Assembly: GCF_014197535.1 (NCBI RefSeq)
Contig: NZ_JACIFV010000007.1
Location: 62,001 to 126,000, forward strand
Direction: 5' to 3'
Origin: Rhizobium aethiopicum
Lineage (GTDB): Bacteria > Pseudomonadota > Alphaproteobacteria > Rhizobiales > Rhizobiaceae
Length of the DNA stretch: 64,000 nt
Within the stretch, counting starts at the first letter, position 1; each line of letters begins with the position of its first letter. The position numbers and the translations under genes were made by a program. Of the stretch, positions 61,272 through 64,000 are shown one piece after another. A model generated the notes under the pieces. The model had not been told where the DNA came from. It did not search any database and saw only the letters and a list, made by a program, of their open reading frames with translations.

Positions 61272-63053
61272 TTGACCAAAACGATGTTCGGCCCCGCGTT
61301 CACCGAAGATGGCGTCCTGTTTCGCCTGTGGGCCCCCCTGCATGAAAGCGTTTCGTTGAAAATCGAAGGCTCTGATCCGCGCCCGATGCAAGCGGCTAAA
61401 GATGGCTGGCATCAGTGCACGGTCGCGGATGCCGGCCCTGGTACGCAGTATCGCTTCATACTGCCGGACGGTCTTCAAATTCCCGACCCTGCTTCGCGCT
61501 TCCAGCCGCAGGATGTGCATGGTCCGAGCGAAGTGGTCGACCTTGCTGCCTATCGCTGGAGCACGCGCGAATGGGCCGGCCGGCCCTGGGAGGAGATGGT
61601 CATCTACGAACTGCATATCGGCTGCTTCACACCGCAGGGGACTTTCAAGGCCGCGATCGAGCGTCTCGACCATCTGCGGGAGCTGGGCGTCACGGCGCTG
61701 CAGATCATGCCGCTCAGCGACTTCCCGGGCCGCTACAACTGGGGCTATGACGGCGTGCTTCCCTATGCGCCCGATAGCAGTTACGGCCGGGCGGAAGATC
61801 TCATGGCGCTGGTGGATGCGGCGCACGAACGTGGCATTTCGGTCTTCCTCGACGCCGTCTACAACCACTTCGGGCCGGACGGGAACTACATCCCCTCCTA
61901 CGCGCCGCTCTTTACCGATCATCACAGGACGCCTTGGGGCCACGGCATCAATTATGACGGCGACGGCTCTGAGATGATCCGCGAATTCATCATCGAGAAC
62001 GCCATCTATTGGATCAGCGAGTTCAGGCTCGACGGTTTTCGCTTCGACGCCGTCCACGCCATCAAGGATGACAGTTCTGAGCATCTTCTTCACGCGCTGG
62101 CCCGCCGCGTCAGGGCTGCGGCCGGTGATCGGCGTGTTCATCTGATCGTGGAAAACGAGGAGAATGACAGCGACCTTCTGAAACGTGACGCAGACGGCGA
62201 GGCGAGGCTGTTCACGGCCCAATGGAACGACGATATCCACCATGTGCTGCATATCACCGCCACGGGTGAAACCTTCGGCTACTATGCCGATTATACCGGT
62301 GATGCCGGCGAGCTCGGCCGGGCGCTGACGGAAGGCTTCGTATTTCAGGGCGAGCACATGCCGTATCGCGGCGAAAGCCGAGGCAGGCCGAGCGGCCACT
62401 TGCCGCCCACCGCCTTCGTGTCCTTTATCCAGAACCATGACCAGATCGGCAACCGGGCGCTGGGGGACCGGATCATGGCTTCGAGCCCGACGGATGCCGT
62501 CAAGGCCGTCACATCAATCTACCTGCTGGCACCTGAGATACCGATGCTGTTCATGGGCGAGGAATGGCGTGCGCGAGAGCCTTTCCCGTTTTTCTGCGAT
62601 TTTGACGGGGATATGAACGAGAAGGTCAGGAAGGGCAGGCGTGAGGAGCTTTCGCGCCTGCCGGGCTTCGATGTTGACGAGCATCTCGACCCGACGGCGC
62701 CGTCGACCTTTGCGGCCGCCAAGCTCGACTGGTCGAAACGCGCCTCATCGGAAATGCTTGAATTCTACAGGACGCTTCTCGACCTCCGACATCGACGGAT
62801 CGTACCCCTGCTGAAAGGCGCCGGCGGCGGAAACGGGGTCTATCGCTCGGCAGTTGCAACGCTCGCGGTGGATTGGGCCCTGGCCGGTGGCCGGCGCCTT
62901 CATCTGGATGCCAATCTCGGCGGCGAGGCGGCGCCGCTTCTCCAGCGGCGCGACGAAAGCGAAATAATCTTCCGCCTCGGCCGCAGCGATGGAGGCCGAC
63001 TGGCGCCCTGGACGGTGATCTGGAGCATCTCGAAAGGTGAGGGCCTGACATGA
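61272..63053 (+). CDS. treZ: Malto-oligosyltrehalose trehalohydrolase
   Basis: 593 residues. I choose TTG 61272, 8 nt after GAAGG; ATG 61284 lacks a ribosome site and the longer frame from 61191 adds an unrelated tail. It has an N-terminal CBM48-like domain (GPAFTEDGVLFRLWAPLHES), then the GH13 core with MVIYELHIGCFTPQGTFKAA, DGVLPYAPDSSYG, nucleophile Asp259 (DGFRFDAVHAI), Glu294 (LIVENEENDSD) and Asp390 (FIQNHDQIGNR). It releases trehalose from maltooligosyl trehalose made by TreY. TreY should be encoded beyond the window edge, after malQ. Confidence 0.95.
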   Translation: MTKTMFGPAFTEDGVLFRLWAPLHESVSLKIEGSDPRPMQAAKDGWHQCTVADAGPGTQYRFILPDGLQIPDPASRFQPQDVHGPSEVVDLAAYRWSTREWAGRPWEEMVIYELHIGCFTPQGTFKAAIERLDHLRELGVTALQIMPLSDFPGRYNWGYDGVLPYAPDSSYGRAEDLMALVDAAHERGISVFLDAVYNHFGPDGNYIPSYAPLFTDHHRTPWGHGINYDGDGSEMIREFIIENAIYWISEFRLDGFRFDAVHAIKDDSSEHLLHALARRVRAAAGDRRVHLIVENEENDSDLLKRDADGEARLFTAQWNDDIHHVLHITATGETFGYYADYTGDAGELGRALTEGFVFQGEHMPYRGESRGRPSGHLPPTAFVSFIQNHDQIGNRALGDRIMASSPTDAVKAVTSIYLLAPEIPMLFMGEEWRAREPFPFFCDFDGDMNEKVRKGRREELSRLPGFDVDEHLDPTAPSTFAAAKLDWSKRASSEMLEFYRTLLDLRHRRIVPLLKGAGGGNGVYRSAVATLAVDWALAGGRRLHLDANLGGEAAPLLQRRDESEIIFRLGRSDGGRLAPWTVIWSISKGEGLT

Positions 63054-63066
63054 AGGCGATCGGACG

Positions 63067-64000
63067 ATGAAATCCGCCGAACTCGACAGGCTCGTCCGGC
63101 AATACGGGATCAGCCCGACCAGGCCCAGTCCCGGCGATCGCGAGGTGGCGATTTCCGCCGACACCAAACGCAAGATACTCTCGGCTTTGGAAGTCGAGCT
63201 GTCGGGAACCGCACGTCGCGAGACATCTGCACCGCGACGGGAGCAGCAGCCGGAGTGGACGGATAAGACGATCCCTAAGTCATTTCTGCCGGACTTCCTC
63301 TTCAAGACACGCATCTGGGGGATTAGCCTGCAGCTTTACGAACTGCGTTCGGCGCGAAACTGGGGCATCGGAGATTGCGAGGATCTGTCCGATGTGGCCG
63401 ACCTGGCGGGGAAGCTTGGCGCTGATTTCATCGGCCTCAATCCGCTTCACGCACCATTTCTTGCCGATCCCGATCGCTGCAGCCCCTATGAACCTTCAAG
63501 CCGTCAGCATCTCAACCCGCTCTATATCGCGGTCGACCGATTGCCAGGTTTTGTCAGTAGTGCCGAACTCGAACGGCAACTGGAGGGGCTTCGCCGAAGC
63601 GACCTCGTCGATTATGCCGGAGTTGCGAGGGCCAAGCTTGGAGCTCTGCGGGACCTCTGGCGCGCCTGGCTGCAGGCGGGCGCAACCGATGAAACCTATG
63701 AAACCTATGATCCTGTTGATTTCGATGCCTTCGTCACGCGAGGCGGCGACAGCTTGCGGCGCCACGCGCTCTTTGAATGTCTTTCGCTTTCCATGGCGGA
63801 ACGCGGGGCAGGCGCCGGCTGGCGGGGGTGGCCGGCAGATTTCCGGCGCTCTGACAGTGCCGCCGTCGCTGAATTCGAGCGCAGGCATGCGGACGAGGTC
63901 CGCTTCCATATGTGGTTGCAGTGGCTCGCCCACCGGCAGTTGCTGCAGGTAGCGGACCGAGCGCGCGACGCCGGCCTGCGGATCGGGCTTTATCTCGATC
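63067..64000 (+). CDS. malQ: 4-alpha-glucanotransferase (amylomaltase), N-terminal part
   Basis: The frame opens at ATG 63067, 13 bp after the treZ stop, and runs 311 codons to the window edge without a stop. The GH77 pattern is clear: WGISLQLYELRSARNWGIGD, LGADFIGLNPLHAPF, CSPYEPSSRQHLNPLYIAVD, and VRFHMWLQWLAHRQLLQVAD. It transfers maltooligosaccharide units between glucans. In the treZ-malQ arrangement it probably recycles short maltodextrins left by the TreY/TreZ route. The catalytic residues lie beyond the part seen. Confidence 0.93.
   Translation, partial: MKSAELDRLVRQYGISPTRPSPGDREVAISADTKRKILSALEVELSGTARRETSAPRREQQPEWTDKTIPKSFLPDFLFKTRIWGISLQLYELRSARNWGIGDCEDLSDVADLAGKLGADFIGLNPLHAPFLADPDRCSPYEPSSRQHLNPLYIAVDRLPGFVSSAELERQLEGLRRSDLVDYAGVARAKLGALRDLWRAWLQAGATDETYETYDPVDFDAFVTRGGDSLRRHALFECLSLSMAERGAGAGWRGWPADFRRSDSAAVAEFERRHADEVRFHMWLQWLAHRQLLQVADRARDAGLRIGLYLD

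Overview
The window is GC-rich and densely coded, with ABC-type sugar importers, LacI, ROK, AraC, MarR, TetR and Lrp regulators, many GTG/TTG starts and 4-bp ATGA/GTGA overlaps. Together with the GlgE trehalose/glucan genes and DUF3422/DUF1778 proteins, this points to an alphaproteobacterium of the Rhizobiales, most likely Rhizobium or a close relative. No rRNA, tRNA, phage, insertion sequence or CRISPR array was seen.

Layout. (1) 1-4757: a LacI-type regulator (cut by the window edge) diverges from an operon encoding a GH29 alpha-L-fucosidase, a sugar-binding protein and two permeases; two matching CGAACCGGTTC-type operators lie in the divergent region. (2) 4958-8048: a ribose-type periplasmic binding protein with no transporter is paired with a chemoreceptor and followed by a strong terminator. 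(3) 8228-10463: a small ABM-domain protein diverges from a MarR regulator around a perfect 20-bp palindrome, followed by a DUF3422 membrane protein. (4) 10820-20442: a pectin/rhamnogalacturonan oligosaccharide system. A binding-protein gene diverges from an operon containing an unrecognised 840-residue protein, a GH105 unsaturated glycuronyl hydrolase, a GH28 polygalacturonase-like enzyme, an ABC ATPase and two permeases. The enzymes lack signal peptides, so the logic is import followed by cytoplasmic breakdown. A repeated ATGAAAA-N2-TTTTCAT operator sits at both divergent promoters. (5) 20597-24016: three regulators (ROK, AraC, LacI). (6) 24129-30069: TetR and a tripartite RND efflux operon with two adaptor lipoproteins. 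(7) 30331-36132: an NCS1 nucleobase-type transporter, a DUF1778/GNAT toxin-antitoxin pair, CorA, an APH-like kinase, a metallo-beta-lactamase-fold protein and a small secreted protein.

(8) 36382-45086: glgE, a treS-maltokinase fusion and glgB form a tight operon for trehalose to maltose to maltose-1-phosphate to branched alpha-glucan; (11) treZ and the start of malQ at 61272-64000 supply the reverse direction, from glucan to trehalose. (9) 45108-51794: a ThDP-dependent enzyme and an aminotransferase form an operon facing an Lrp regulator, followed by an iron/cobalamin-type ABC importer and small proteins. (10) 51822-60426: a small hypothetical gene diverges from a 2099-residue cytoplasmic hybrid histidine kinase carrying eleven 92-residue HAMP-type repeats, followed by a REC-kinase-REC protein. 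An AT-richer orphan gene for a secreted protein follows at 60488-60970.

The most noteworthy items are the 840-residue pectin-operon protein with no recognised family, the eleven-repeat HAMP kinase with its partner kinase, the GNAT toxin lacking its usual tyrosine, the degenerate amylase domain fused in front of GlgE, and a set of palindromic operators readable directly from the sequence.
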